NCBI GenBank assembly: GCA_023389295.1
Contig: JAEWEO010000331.1
Span: forward strand, 1 to 24,038
Direction: 5' to 3'
From: Bacillota bacterium
GTDB lineage: Bacteria; Bacillota; Clostridia; Lachnospirales; Lachnospiraceae
Length of the DNA stretch: 24,038 nucleotides
The position numbers and the translations under genes are program-made. Positions 1 to 7,459 of the stretch are shown in pieces. The notes beneath the pieces were generated by a model, which did no database searches, was not told where the DNA came from, and saw nothing but the letters and a program-made list of their open reading frames with translations. The first letter of the stretch is position 1; the number at the start of each line of letters is the position of its first letter.

Positions 1-258
1 AAAATTCACAGCAGTTGGACTGCCTATGTCTAATCTTATTTCTCTTGACATTTGGAATAAAAAATAACCATAAAAATTATCTTTGTCCTCCATGAGGCTT
101 AGATTAACCTTATCTACGAGTGCAAAAAAATCTCTTTTAAAATCCTCCGGGATAGTTATCTCTGATTTCTCACCTCGATGATTTACTCTCAAATGATTCA
201 TTATATCTTTCGTTCTTACTCGAAGCTCTTTTACTTGGTTATCAAAATTAGTCACCAT
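1..258 (-). CDS. Partial VWA-like / DUF2201-type protein (N-terminus only)
   Basis: The frame opens with ATG at 258, behind a GGAGGTG ribosome site at 264-270, and stays open for 86 codons to the left edge, so only the N-terminus is visible. The peptide is mostly polar and helical. It contains a segment near residues 63-86 (FYGYFLFQMSREIRLDIG, then PTAVNF) that resembles the start of DUF2201 VWA-like metallopeptidase proteins, where a hydrophobic FxG-type motif precedes the metal-binding part. That part would lie beyond the window. The MoxR-type ATPase ends 59 bases upstream on the same strand. MoxR-VWA pairs are a known arrangement in which the ATPase acts as a chaperone or remodeller for the VWA partner. 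The family call rests on a short segment plus context, so it is tentative. The existence of the gene is well supported. Confidence 0.7.
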   Translation of the reverse strand, partial: MVTNFDNQVKELRVRTKDIMNHLRVNHRGEKSEITIPEDFKRDFFALVDKVNLSLMEDKDNFYGYFLFQMSREIRLDIGSPTAVNF

Positions 259-317
259 AGGTTCACCTCCATGCCACCTCTTCTTGCACCTCAATTGTTA
301 TAAAACATTTTGCTATA

Positions 318-1448
318 CTATCCATTCATTGATGTATAAGCATCAAAATATAATTCCACAAAGGCTTCCTTTTCTAAGGCATGTTCGTATATAACAGGGT
401 AACTATTCTTAATATCCTTCATGATTCCAACCATTAAATCTACTGGGTATAGGTTTAAAAACTCTATCAATCGATTTATCTTTTCACTCGTATCAAAAGC
501 ATCTTTCTTTATGTTTGCTTCTAGGGCTTTTAAAATATTCTTTGCGGATAAATAAAGTCTTGTATGACTTTCTGTTTTAACTTTTTCTGTGATTAATTGG
601 GATAGTTCCTCCCCTACATAAATATCTTCGTAGGATAATAATGGACTATAATCAGATTCAACAAAGCCAATAAACTCTTCTGCAATCATTTTCCCTACAT
701 TCCCTTTTAGAACGTTTAGAAACACCAATCTAGGTATGGAATCTTTTTGCTCCTTATATATTTTATAAGCCTTTGAAATCCTTTCATAGCTTCTAGGAGT
801 TGCGCTGATATTATCTTCGTTTTTTTTGTGTAAATATTCTGGGAAGGTTACAATAAAATCAATCACTTTTTGATCAATGTCTGCCTCCATTGCCCAACTA
901 AGCCACTGTACGTAATCCGGTTCCATATAGAGCCATACAAATCTATTCTCTTGCGCTGCATCCATGTCAACAACCTGGTAATCAAACCCTGAACCATATT
1001 TATCAGATGGATTCATTGCCGCTAATATTTTTACACCATCAGGTAATTGATAGCCATTGATTTCTCTATTTAAAATCAAATTCATAAGCTCCTGCTGTAC
1101 CGTATGTTCACAACGATTGATTTCATCAATAAATAAAAGGACTGTCTTTTTCTTTGCTATTTCCTCATCAATTTCTCTAAGTTTATTATGAACTGCATAC
1201 ACCGTAGTTTTTTTCTCTATTTTTTCTCCCTGACCATTCACTCCGACATAGGATTCGATGGTTGGAAGTCCACCGATTTCTCCTTCTTTCAGAAGATTTC
1301 CGTCAATAACAATTAAACTCCAGTTGTTTTCTTTTGCTATTTCTTTAGCCAAAGCAGTTTTTCCTATTCCACTTTCGCCAACGACTAGAGGTACCTCTCC
1401 GGTAGCCAGTACTAAGTTAACACTCTTTAATGTATCTATAAAATTCAT
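318..1448 (-). CDS. MoxR-family AAA+ ATPase
   Basis: This is a soluble single-domain AAA+ ATPase of 376 residues. A Walker A motif (GESGIGKT) lies at about residues 24-31, Walker B (LLFIDE) at 104-109, and a sensor-1 asparagine in AAMNPS near 146. The C-terminal third is the helical lid region and shows no other recognisable domain. MoxR ATPases are thought to use ATP hydrolysis to mature or activate partner proteins, usually VWA-domain proteins encoded next door, and such a gene follows here. The frame could extend seven codons upstream to 1469, but the internal ATG at 1448 has GGAG five bases before it and gives the normal family N-terminus, so I prefer it. The substrate cannot be told from sequence. 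Confidence 0.9.
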   Translation of the reverse strand: MNFIDTLKSVNLVLATGEVPLVVGESGIGKTALAKEIAKENNWSLIVIDGNLLKEGEIGGLPTIESYVGVNGQGEKIEKKTTVYAVHNKLREIDEEIAKKKTVLLFIDEINRCEHTVQQELMNLILNREINGYQLPDGVKILAAMNPSDKYGSGFDYQVVDMDAAQENRFVWLYMEPDYVQWLSWAMEADIDQKVIDFIVTFPEYLHKKNEDNISATPRSYERISKAYKIYKEQKDSIPRLVFLNVLKGNVGKMIAEEFIGFVESDYSPLLSYEDIYVGEELSQLITEKVKTESHTRLYLSAKNILKALEANIKKDAFDTSEKINRLIEFLNLYPVDLMVGIMKDIKNSYPVIYEHALEKEAFVELYFDAYTSMNG

Positions 1449-1538
1449 TTTTTCTCCATTCCTAAGCACGTTTTCTGTGCATCTAAAGCTTGTGCCAAAT
1501 AAGTATGTTACACTCTAATTACGCGGCATAAACTTTGT

Positions 1539-1566
1539 GAGTGAAAGCTTTATAGATTTTTCACTC
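1539..1566 (-). other. Hairpin downstream of the 22-residue-repeat gene
   Basis: GAGTGAAA at 1539-1546 pairs with TTTCACTC at 1559-1566, giving an 8-bp perfect stem and a 12-base loop. It lies 45 bases past the stop of the repeat protein and before the MoxR gene. There is no T-run after it on either strand, so it is a weak candidate for a terminator or an mRNA 3'-end structure. Confidence 0.35.
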
Positions 1567-1610
1567 TTAGTTCATCCTAGTTATTTAGCTAGTTTAACTT
1601 TACTTTTCTT

Positions 1611-2411
1611 CTAGTTCAACTTTAGTTTTTCATCTACTGCTATTTTCTTTGCCTTTTTACTTCCATATTTGGAAAGAAACATAATTTTGTCCATCCTCTT
1701 AATAACACTATCTTCTATGGTATTATAATTTAGATAATCTCTAACATATTTTTCTTCCACGTCTTCCTTTGACAATACTTCCTTTAATACTCCTTCTAAT
1801 TCCTCTTCTGTAATTTCCTTAATTACGTATTTCAGTACTAAAATATTTATTTTCAAAAATTTCAGTATTTTATTTTTATTCAAGTCATTAATAAAATTAA
1901 TTGCGCCTTCATTCTTCTTAATAGCTAATAGTTCTACCTCTTGTGTGGGAGCTTTGATAAATCTTAAGGCTTCATAATTAAGACTTACCGCCTCCTCTTG
2001 CACACTTGCACAGGGCTCTTTTATAAATTTAATTGAATCATAATTCTTTCTAACAGCCAATAGTTGCAATTCTTCGCTTGGATTATTAACATATTTAATA
2101 GCCCAACCGGCTTGCTTTATGGCTACTTTAATTACCTTATCCGTTGGATTTTTTATATACTCTAGGTTAACCCAGTTATCCCCTACCGCTTTCATCATCA
2201 TATTCTCTGTAGGATTACTGATAAATTTAATCCCCCTGGCATTATTCTCGATTGCTATTTCTTGCATCTGAAGCGTAGGATTATTTATGTATTCTAACAA
2301 AAGTCCATTTTTCCCTACAGCAATTAATTTCATCTCATCCGTAGGATTAGCGATTGATATTATGGCATGTGGATTATTTCTAACCATTTCAACTAGTTCT
2401 GATTGCTCCAT
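1611..2411 (-). CDS. Protein of 22-residue helical repeats, function unknown
   Basis: This is a 266-residue soluble protein with no signal peptide or membrane segment. Residues 23-176 are seven consecutive units of exactly 22 residues, each beginning P-[TSC] and following the pattern PTxxxQxxAVxxNxxxIKYIxN. Residues 1-22 and 177-199 are degenerate units in the same register. The remaining 65 residues are charged and probably helical. The pattern predicts stacked helix pairs and recalls DUF4116-like repeats and similar arrays in some phage proteins, but I do not recognise a functional family. Such arrays usually make protein-protein contacts. An AGGAAGGA ribosome site precedes the ATG. It lies upstream of the MoxR and VWA-like genes on the same strand, so it may belong with them, but the roughly 160-base gap leaves this open. 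Confidence 0.85.
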   Translation of the reverse strand: MEQSELVEMVRNNPHAIISIANPTDEMKLIAVGKNGLLLEYINNPTLQMQEIAIENNARGIKFISNPTENMMMKAVGDNWVNLEYIKNPTDKVIKVAIKQAGWAIKYVNNPSEELQLLAVRKNYDSIKFIKEPCASVQEEAVSLNYEALRFIKAPTQEVELLAIKKNEGAINFINDLNKNKILKFLKINILVLKYVIKEITEEELEGVLKEVLSKEDVEEKYVRDYLNYNTIEDSVIKRMDKIMFLSKYGSKKAKKIAVDEKLKLN

Positions 2412-2582
2412 AATGTTCCTTCCTCATGTGTCTATCTCAAATCTATAACTTCACTATAATAATTAGGTTTTCTTAATCTATTTATTGAAACATCCTTATT
2501 ATAACATGATATAAAAAAAGAACCAAATCACAAAATTGATTCTTCTCAAAAAATACTGCCAAGCTTAATCTGAATCTATCAT

Positions 2583-2611
2583 AAAAGAGGATACCATTCT
2601 CATGGTATCCC
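2583..2611 (-). terminator. Probable terminator of the sugar-transferase-like fragment
   Basis: GGATACCAT at 2589-2597 and ATGGTATCC at 2602-2610 form a perfect 9-bp stem with a four-base loop. On the minus strand it is followed by TCTTTTAT, a modest U-tract. It lies 75 bases past the annotated stop at 2686 but only 17 bases past the stop of the out-of-frame tail at 2628, which matters for the frameshift argument. Confidence 0.55.
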
Positions 2612-2627
2612 CCAAAATAATTTAGCC

Positions 2628-2723
2628 TTATTTAAGTAGAGCATTTGCTATTAACTTATCAAATCTGCGAATGTCTACACCTTCTTCATGCATGACCATT
2701 AATTTTATTTCTTCTGGTAGCAC
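2628..2723 (-). pseudogene. Out-of-frame coding-like tail of the upstream membrane gene
   Basis: In a different frame from the preceding gene, the minus strand is open from 2723 to a TAA at 2628 (31 codons), giving VLPEEIKLMVMHEEG followed by VDIRRFDKLIANALLK. The composition is that of a normal soluble C-terminus, alternating charged and hydrophobic residues. There is no convincing ribosome site of its own. The terminator hairpin lies just after this stop. I read it as the original end of the 2686-3195 gene or the remnant of a deleted one. Confidence 0.4.
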
Positions 2724-3195
2724 TTAAAGCATAAGATATCAGTCTTCTTGCACATATAGTAAGGATAATATTAATCATCATAAATAGAAATAACAAAATA
2801 CGTGAAACATCATTTGCCTTAAGAATATATAAGATTAAGATAAAGAGTGCCATTCCAACAATATTCGCTAAGATAATGTTAGTAACCTCAATCCATTTGC
2901 GATTTCCAAGCTTCATGGTATATAAGCGAAAAACATAATAGCAAAAAAGGTAAAAGGGAATCAAATGTATTAGCTTTTCCATATAATTCTCAATGGGGTA
3001 ATAATAATCTCCAGCCTTTACAGGAAAAACATTATATCTTAAATAATATGCAAGAATGAAAGCAAAAATTATAATACCGGCATCAATTATAACATGAAGC
3101 CAAATTAGTATTTCTGTGTTGCCTTTCCATAAGTCCGTACCTTTTTTAAAAATACCATGTTTACTGTTACCTTCCTTACTATTATCATTACTCAT
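2686..3195 (-). CDS. Membrane half of a polyprenyl-phosphate sugar transferase (truncated)
   Basis: This 169-residue protein has about four predicted membrane helices, at roughly residues 30-49, 71-91, 104-125 and 132-150. They resemble the N-terminal membrane region of WcaJ/EpsL-type exopolysaccharide glycosylphosphotransferases, including the Tyr/Arg-rich LAYYLRYN segment, the FRLYTMKLGNRKW segment, the SRILLF segment and a closing ARR. Complete members run to about 450 residues, with a cytoplasmic catalytic sugar-transferase domain that is wholly absent here, so this copy cannot be a working transferase by itself. The start is firm: GGAGG seven bases before ATG. After the stop, another frame continues as a coding-like tail to 2628, which suggests a frameshift or deletion remnant (see findings). 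It might instead be a stand-alone membrane protein of unknown role. Confidence 0.65.
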   Translation of the reverse strand: MSNDNSKEGNSKHGIFKKGTDLWKGNTEILIWLHVIIDAGIIIFAFILAYYLRYNVFPVKAGDYYYPIENYMEKLIHLIPFYLFCYYVFRLYTMKLGNRKWIEVTNIILANIVGMALFILILYILKANDVSRILLFLFMMINIILTICARRLISYALSATRRNKINGHA

Positions 3196-3219
3196 TGCTA
3201 TTCCTCCTTTATTATTAAT

Positions 3220-3279
3220 TCTTAAATTGATCTGACTGAAATTGATACAACTGAAATTTAATCTACTGAAATACTTTTA
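3220..3279. repeat. Four imperfect 15-bp tandem units between two membrane genes
   Basis: The core ACTGAAAT occurs at 3235, 3250 and 3265, an exact 15-base spacing. The 15 bases before them (3220-3234) match the 3235-3249 unit at about ten positions. The array sits in the 97-base gap between two minus-strand genes. It could be a small minisatellite or a set of phased binding sites. Confidence 0.5.
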
Positions 3280-3292
3280 CTTCACATGCTAT

Positions 3293-4024
3293 CTAAACTG
3301 GTAATAGCGTTATTATATACCCTCCGACAATCAAACTAATGAAATTTGCAAAAAAGGTAGAAAGTATAATATGTCCCTTCTTATATTCATCAATAAAGAT
3401 GGGGAATGCGATCATTTCCGTTAAGAATACAAAGAACTCTGCAAAAATTAAACCAAAGATCAAATAAGAGCTTGGCATGGGGGCGGCTTCGATATTCAAC
3501 CAGATATTTAATGCTCCCTGTGTGATTAAATTGATTATTAAAAACACAATCCAACTTCTTTTTTCTCTAAACCCTAAAATCCAAAAAATTAATCCTTCTA
3601 ATACAAGTGTTATAAGTACCCTCAGAGATACCAAGAGCACCGAACGAAAGGGATATTTTCCGGGTGTCATCTGTTGCTTTGAGATATCTAGCGTATACAC
3701 ATTATTGTATCCATGTAAAGAACTTCCTAGGTTACATAAAAAACTTTTCCCATTTGCCGTAACTTGAAATGTATAATCACTACTAGTCCTTAAATCCCTT
3801 GAATAAAATACATAATATCCTTCCCAGGCGACCTTATTAATTTTTGCTTCCGGTTTATTTTCGCTCGATACCAAAGTAATTCTTAAATCCTTTGGCGGAT
3901 TATTAACAAGTATTACCAATGATGGGGGCTCTGCAGAATTTCCCATCGCAAATTGGGATACGTTCATAAATAGTAACAACCCTAATATAAAAAATAAAAC
4001 GATTTGTTTTCTTAATTTATTCAT
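3293..4024 (-). CDS. Membrane protein with extracytoplasmic domain, function unknown
   Basis: Starting from the ATG at 4024, this is a 243-residue protein. A signal-anchor or cleavable signal covers about residues 8-28. A roughly 95-residue polar, beta-rich segment follows, presumably outside the cell. Then come four or five hydrophobic helices to the C-terminus. The last two flank a polar EFFVFLTEMIAFPIF...EYKKGHI...FFANFISLIVGG pattern with Glu, His and Asn residues in or near the membrane. I cannot assign a family with certainty. The frame could begin at a TTG at 4048, but GAGGGG four bases before the ATG supports the shorter form. It lies 97 bases upstream of the truncated sugar-transferase-like gene on the same strand and may be co-transcribed with it. 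Confidence 0.75.
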   Translation of the reverse strand: MNKLRKQIVLFFILGLLLFMNVSQFAMGNSAEPPSLVILVNNPPKDLRITLVSSENKPEAKINKVAWEGYYVFYSRDLRTSSDYTFQVTANGKSFLCNLGSSLHGYNNVYTLDISKQQMTPGKYPFRSVLLVSLRVLITLVLEGLIFWILGFREKRSWIVFLIINLITQGALNIWLNIEAAPMPSSYLIFGLIFAEFFVFLTEMIAFPIFIDEYKKGHIILSTFFANFISLIVGGYIITLLPV

Positions 4025-4069
4025 CGCGCCCCTCTTCTTCTGTTTCAAAAACCAGCAAAAACATATGCA

Positions 4070-4097
4070 TATATAAAACCTTATTTTAACATTGCAA
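4070..4097 (-). promoter_or_regulatory. Candidate promoter of the membrane-protein gene
   Basis: On the minus strand, TTGCAA (4092-4097) and TATATA (4070-4075) are 16 bases apart and about 50 bases upstream of the ATG at 4024. The spacing and both boxes suit a vegetative sigma factor, though the surroundings are very AT-rich. Confidence 0.45.
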
Positions 4098-4267
4098 GTT
4101 CATTTCTTTTACATACATTTTACACCATATTTTCCCATATGGCTATCATTATTTTGATTGAAAATAGATCTAATAAAACTAGTATTGCTATTCTTATCGT
4201 TTACTTTAATTGATTTGCACACATACTACACTTAAATAACTTGAGCCATCGAATGAGGAGATGAATT

Positions 4268-5269
4268 ATGTATCAATTATTTGAAAATACCCACTTTGTA
4301 TTCTTGCTTGCAATTTTTTTCATATCATTATTCGCATTATCTAAAGCATCGGATCTATTGGTTGATAATGCTGTAAAATTATCAGAACTTTTAGCACTAC
4401 CGGAACTCATTATCGGAGTTACTATTGTATCACTTGGTACTACTATGCCGGAGTTATCAGCGGCCATAGTTTCAGCCCTTCAGGGAAATGGAGATTTTGC
4501 TTTAGGTAATGCTGTTGGTTCTGTCATTACAAATTCTAGTTTAATCCTTGGTGTAGCATCCTTATTTGGGAGTATTCCATTTAATAAGAGTACCTCTTCG
4601 AAAATTACTATTTTAAATATTGCTACAGTTCTTCTAATCCTACCCAGTATCCCCTATAAAATCACAAGCAATCTAGGGTTGATACCACAATGGATGGGTA
4701 TACTAATGCTTCTATTAATTCCGATCTATATTTATTATATCATCCGTCAGGAGCAAAAAAGTTTGAATGATGAAGAGTCCGAAGCTTCGGATAAGCCTAA
4801 AGGTAATATCCTTTTCTTATTATTAATGATTGTACTCGCAGCCATTGTGATTGCCCTTAGTGCCTCCACATTAGTTAACTCGACTGAAATAATTGCTGAA
4901 CGAATTGGTATTCCGGATATTATCATTTCTTCTACTCTTGTTGCCTTTGGTACAAGTGTACCTGAACTTAGTACATGTATAGCGGCAGCCAAAAATAAAC
5001 ATGGAGCATTAGCCATTGGGAATATCATTGGTGCAAATATATTAAATATCTTATTTGTGATAGGAGTTTCAGCTGCTTTATCTAGAGGCGGTGTAGTAGT
5101 AACGGATACTTTCTATTTTATCCATTATCCTGCCTTAATTATAATCTTAATTGTTCTGGGATATTATGCTTATAACAAAAAAGTACCTGCTATTAAAACA
5201 AAAGGCGGCCTTCTATTAATTGTTGTGTATGGATTTTACCTAGGTCTAACACTTATGAATACCTTTTAA
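4268..5269 (+). CDS. Na+/Ca2+ exchanger family antiporter (CaCA, YrbG-type)
   Basis: This is a 333-residue inner-membrane cation antiporter, a normal length for the bacterial K+-independent CaCA group. The two inverted alpha repeats are plain. The first has GTTMPE at residues 57-62 followed by GNAVGS near 80. The second has GTSVPE at 228-233 followed by GNIIGAN near 251. The Glu in each GTxxPE motif coordinates the transported Ca2+/Na+. A charged cytoplasmic loop (about residues 160-178) separates the halves. The start ATG has GAGGAG seven bases before it. The gene is single, points away from the preceding membrane gene and converges on the NUDIX gene through a shared terminator. The usual role is calcium extrusion driven by sodium or protons; the exact ion pair cannot be told from sequence. 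Confidence 0.93.
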   Translation: MYQLFENTHFVFLLAIFFISLFALSKASDLLVDNAVKLSELLALPELIIGVTIVSLGTTMPELSAAIVSALQGNGDFALGNAVGSVITNSSLILGVASLFGSIPFNKSTSSKITILNIATVLLILPSIPYKITSNLGLIPQWMGILMLLLIPIYIYYIIRQEQKSLNDEESEASDKPKGNILFLLLMIVLAAIVIALSASTLVNSTEIIAERIGIPDIIISSTLVAFGTSVPELSTCIAAAKNKHGALAIGNIIGANILNILFVIGVSAALSRGGVVVTDTFYFIHYPALIIILIVLGYYAYNKKVPAIKTKGGLLLIVVYGFYLGLTLMNTF

Positions 5270-5273
5270 AGCA

Positions 5274-5305
5274 CAAAAAAAGGACTGTCTTTTTGGACAG
5301 TCCTT
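5274..5305. terminator. Bidirectional terminator between antiporter and NUDIX genes
   Basis: AAGGACTGTC at 5280-5289 pairs perfectly with GACAGTCCTT at 5296-5305 over a six-base loop. On the minus strand the stem is followed by a run of seven T, making a strong terminator for the NUDIX gene. The plus-strand tail is only mildly T-rich, so it is weaker for the antiporter. Confidence 0.85.
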
Positions 5306-5316
5306 CTACTTACTCT

Positions 5317-5769
5317 TTAAAAGTATTTTTTATTACCCCAGAGGTTGCTTTTTTTTAAATCAACATATTCATTGTAAGCCCGCTCAAGTATCTGCTTTTC
5401 ATTTGCAAATTTGAGCATGTGATAGGCTTCATGAAATTTGTAATACCCGGAATCCATAAAAAACTCTTCTCGTTGTGGTTTACTGTAATAGCTATCAGAC
5501 ATCATTAAATACCAATGAACATCCTTTAATACTGTATTCTGCGGTGTGCTAAAAGAATACTGGCTTTTTCCGATATACTTGATTATGGATGCATTCGTTC
5601 CTGCTTCCTCCAATACCTCACGTATAGCAGTCTCCTTATATTCTTCCCCTTCTTCAACGGTTCCTTTCGGTAGCACCCACCCTTCATACTTATTCTTATA
5701 ATTTTTATACAGTAATAAAATCTTTCCTCTGAATATAACTACACCACCACAGCTCGTTGCTTCAACCAT
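5317..5769 (-). CDS. NUDIX hydrolase
   Basis: This is a 150-residue soluble NUDIX hydrolase. The full Nudix box (GX5EX7REUXEEXGU) is present as GTVEEGE...REVLEEAGT, with the catalytic and metal-binding Glu residues in place. A TSCGGVVIF strand leads into the fold, and KGTVEEGEEYKETAIREVL continues through the loop-helix-loop. NUDIX enzymes cleave nucleoside diphosphates linked to another moiety; the substrate here cannot be named. The longest frame starts at 5823, but two signals point to the ATG at 5769: AGGAGG lies seven bases before it, and a near-consensus promoter overlaps the upstream codons, so transcripts would start after 5823. The following strong terminator suggests a monocistronic unit. 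Confidence 0.9.
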   Translation of the reverse strand: MVEATSCGGVVIFRGKILLLYKNYKNKYEGWVLPKGTVEEGEEYKETAIREVLEEAGTNASIIKYIGKSQYSFSTPQNTVLKDVHWYLMMSDSYYSKPQREEFFMDSGYYKFHEAYHMLKFANEKQILERAYNEYVDLKKSNLWGNKKYF

Positions 5770-5811
5770 CGCAATTCCTCCTGCCTTTGGTGTATCATCT
5801 ACCTGTCTAAA

Positions 5812-5840
5812 AGTATACATCAATATGCCTAAGTTTTCAA
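5812..5840 (-). promoter_or_regulatory. Promoter of the NUDIX gene
   Basis: On the minus strand, TTGAAA (5835-5840) and TATACT (5812-5817) are separated by exactly 17 bases. The expected start of transcription is near 5805, giving a leader of about 36 bases to the ATG at 5769. Its position inside the longest open frame rules out the upstream start codons for this transcript. Confidence 0.7.
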
Positions 5841-6040
5841 CCTGTTTTTATTGAATATTAACAAAGGATCAACTAGGAACATAACCATATCCACCAAATT
5901 CAGTCTGAAGCCTTGCCATTTCAATGATATCTTAGATAAAGTTATTAATACTAAGACTGTAATAATCATGCAGTCTATTCATGCTAAATCAGGAAATCAG
6001 TCCAATCTACTAATTATTCCATGCAAAATATTATTATTCT

Positions 6041-7459
6041 CTATTCAGAATATGCTTGAAAGATCTTTTTTGCGATAGGTACAGCATAATCACTTCCGGT
6101 TCCGACACTCTCTACAATGACGCTTATTGCAATTTCAGGATTATCATAAGGAGCATATCCAATGAACCATGCATGGGCTTTTCCACCACCATGATCTGCT
6201 GATCCGGTCTTACCGGCAGCCTCTACTTTAAGATCCTCTAACTTTGAGCCTGTTCCATCCGTAACTACCATCCTCATCATTTCACCAAGATAATCCGACT
6301 CAAGGGCTGTCATGGGTTTTGCTATCAATTGGGGTGAATAGCGTTTCACTTTCCCTCCATCAGCATTTTCAATGCGATCTACAACATAGGGTTTCATCAT
6401 AACACCGCCGTTTGCTATGGTAGCCGCTATCATGGCATTATGAAGTGGTGTAATTAGCGTATTTCCCTGACCTATGGCAGTCTGCATTGCTTCCTTAACA
6501 CCGGATACTCCTTTTTGAAGCGTAAAACTACTTTTATTGCTAGTAATGTCAATCGGTAAATTAGTATTAAATAAAAAGTCATTGCACAGTTTATAAAAAC
6601 TATCTATATTAATATTTTGACCAATAGATGCAAAGGAAGTATTACAAGATTTTGCAAAGGATAATGGTAAATCCAGCTCTCCATGTGCTTTATTGTTATA
6701 ACAATGAATTGTCATTCCTTCATATTCTATACTACCATCGCAATTATATTCATAATTAGGATAAGTTGCATTTTCCCGCATATATTCCAAAGCAGTTAAT
6801 ACTTTAAATGTGGAGCCGGGAGGGTATAGTCCTTGCGTAGCACGATTTAATAAAACAGATTCTGTTTGCTCATCGGCAACTATTTCCTCCCAAATCTGGT
6901 CAATCTCATTCGGATCATAAGAGGGCTTTGATACCATAGCTAGTATTTTCCCGGTGGAGGGTTCCATTACAACAACAGCACCTCGGTAATTACCAAGAGC
7001 ATCATAAGCTATTTGCTGTAGTTTTGTGTCTAGTGTAGTAATGACATTATCCCCTTTGCTTTTTTCTCCGATTAAATCAGCATACATAACGTCAAAAGAA
7101 TTCATATTTGAAGTTAAAAGATGTATATTATCTGACTCTTCGATGCCTGCTTTGCCCTTTGAAAATCTACCTACTACATGTGCAAAAACAGCCCCGTAGG
7201 GATATTCTCTTGTCTCATTGCCTTCTTCGTCTACTACGGTTTGTGCCAACACTTCACCGTTAGCAGAACGTATTTCACCTCGAATAACTCGATTAGCCAG
7301 TATCTCCTGACGTTTATTGTAGGTACTGTTAATTACCTCATCACTTCTGGCAATTATAAAGTACGTAAAATAACCCATCGTAAGAATGACTAACCCAACA
7401 AAAACATAGATGATATTAAAGATTGGCTTTTTCGTATCCTTATGTTTTAATAAACTCAT
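6041..7459 (-). CDS. Class B penicillin-binding protein (peptidoglycan transpeptidase)
   Basis: This 472-residue D,D-transpeptidase cross-links peptidoglycan outside the membrane. One N-terminal membrane anchor lies at about residues 13-36. A short dimerisation-type region follows (RGEIRSANGEVLA, typical of FtsI/PBP2/PbpA proteins), then the transpeptidase domain. The active-site serine is in STFK (216-219), the second motif is SCN (271-273) and the third is KTG (417-419), all intact. The length is short for FtsI or PBP2 and closer to the PbpA type. Its ATG overlaps the stop of the upstream FtsW/RodA gene as ATGA, so translation is probably coupled. SEDS glycosyltransferases and class B PBPs work as pairs, and this is a clear case. 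Whether it serves elongation, division or sporulation cannot be decided. No clear terminator follows. Confidence 0.95.
   Translation of the reverse strand: MSLLKHKDTKKPIFNIIYVFVGLVILTMGYFTYFIIARSDEVINSTYNKRQEILANRVIRGEIRSANGEVLAQTVVDEEGNETREYPYGAVFAHVVGRFSKGKAGIEESDNIHLLTSNMNSFDVMYADLIGEKSKGDNVITTLDTKLQQIAYDALGNYRGAVVVMEPSTGKILAMVSKPSYDPNEIDQIWEEIVADEQTESVLLNRATQGLYPPGSTFKVLTALEYMRENATYPNYEYNCDGSIEYEGMTIHCYNNKAHGELDLPLSFAKSCNTSFASIGQNINIDSFYKLCNDFLFNTNLPIDITSNKSSFTLQKGVSGVKEAMQTAIGQGNTLITPLHNAMIAATIANGGVMMKPYVVDRIENADGGKVKRYSPQLIAKPMTALESDYLGEMMRMVVTDGTGSKLEDLKVEAAGKTGSADHGGGKAHAWFIGYAPYDNPEIAISVIVESVGTGSDYAVPIAKKIFQAYSE

Noticed and set aside
5851..6078. Plus-strand 75-codon open frame in the PBP-NUDIX gap
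   Set aside because: There is no ribosome site, the composition is poor, and it overlaps the end of the PBP gene on the other strand. It looks like chance.
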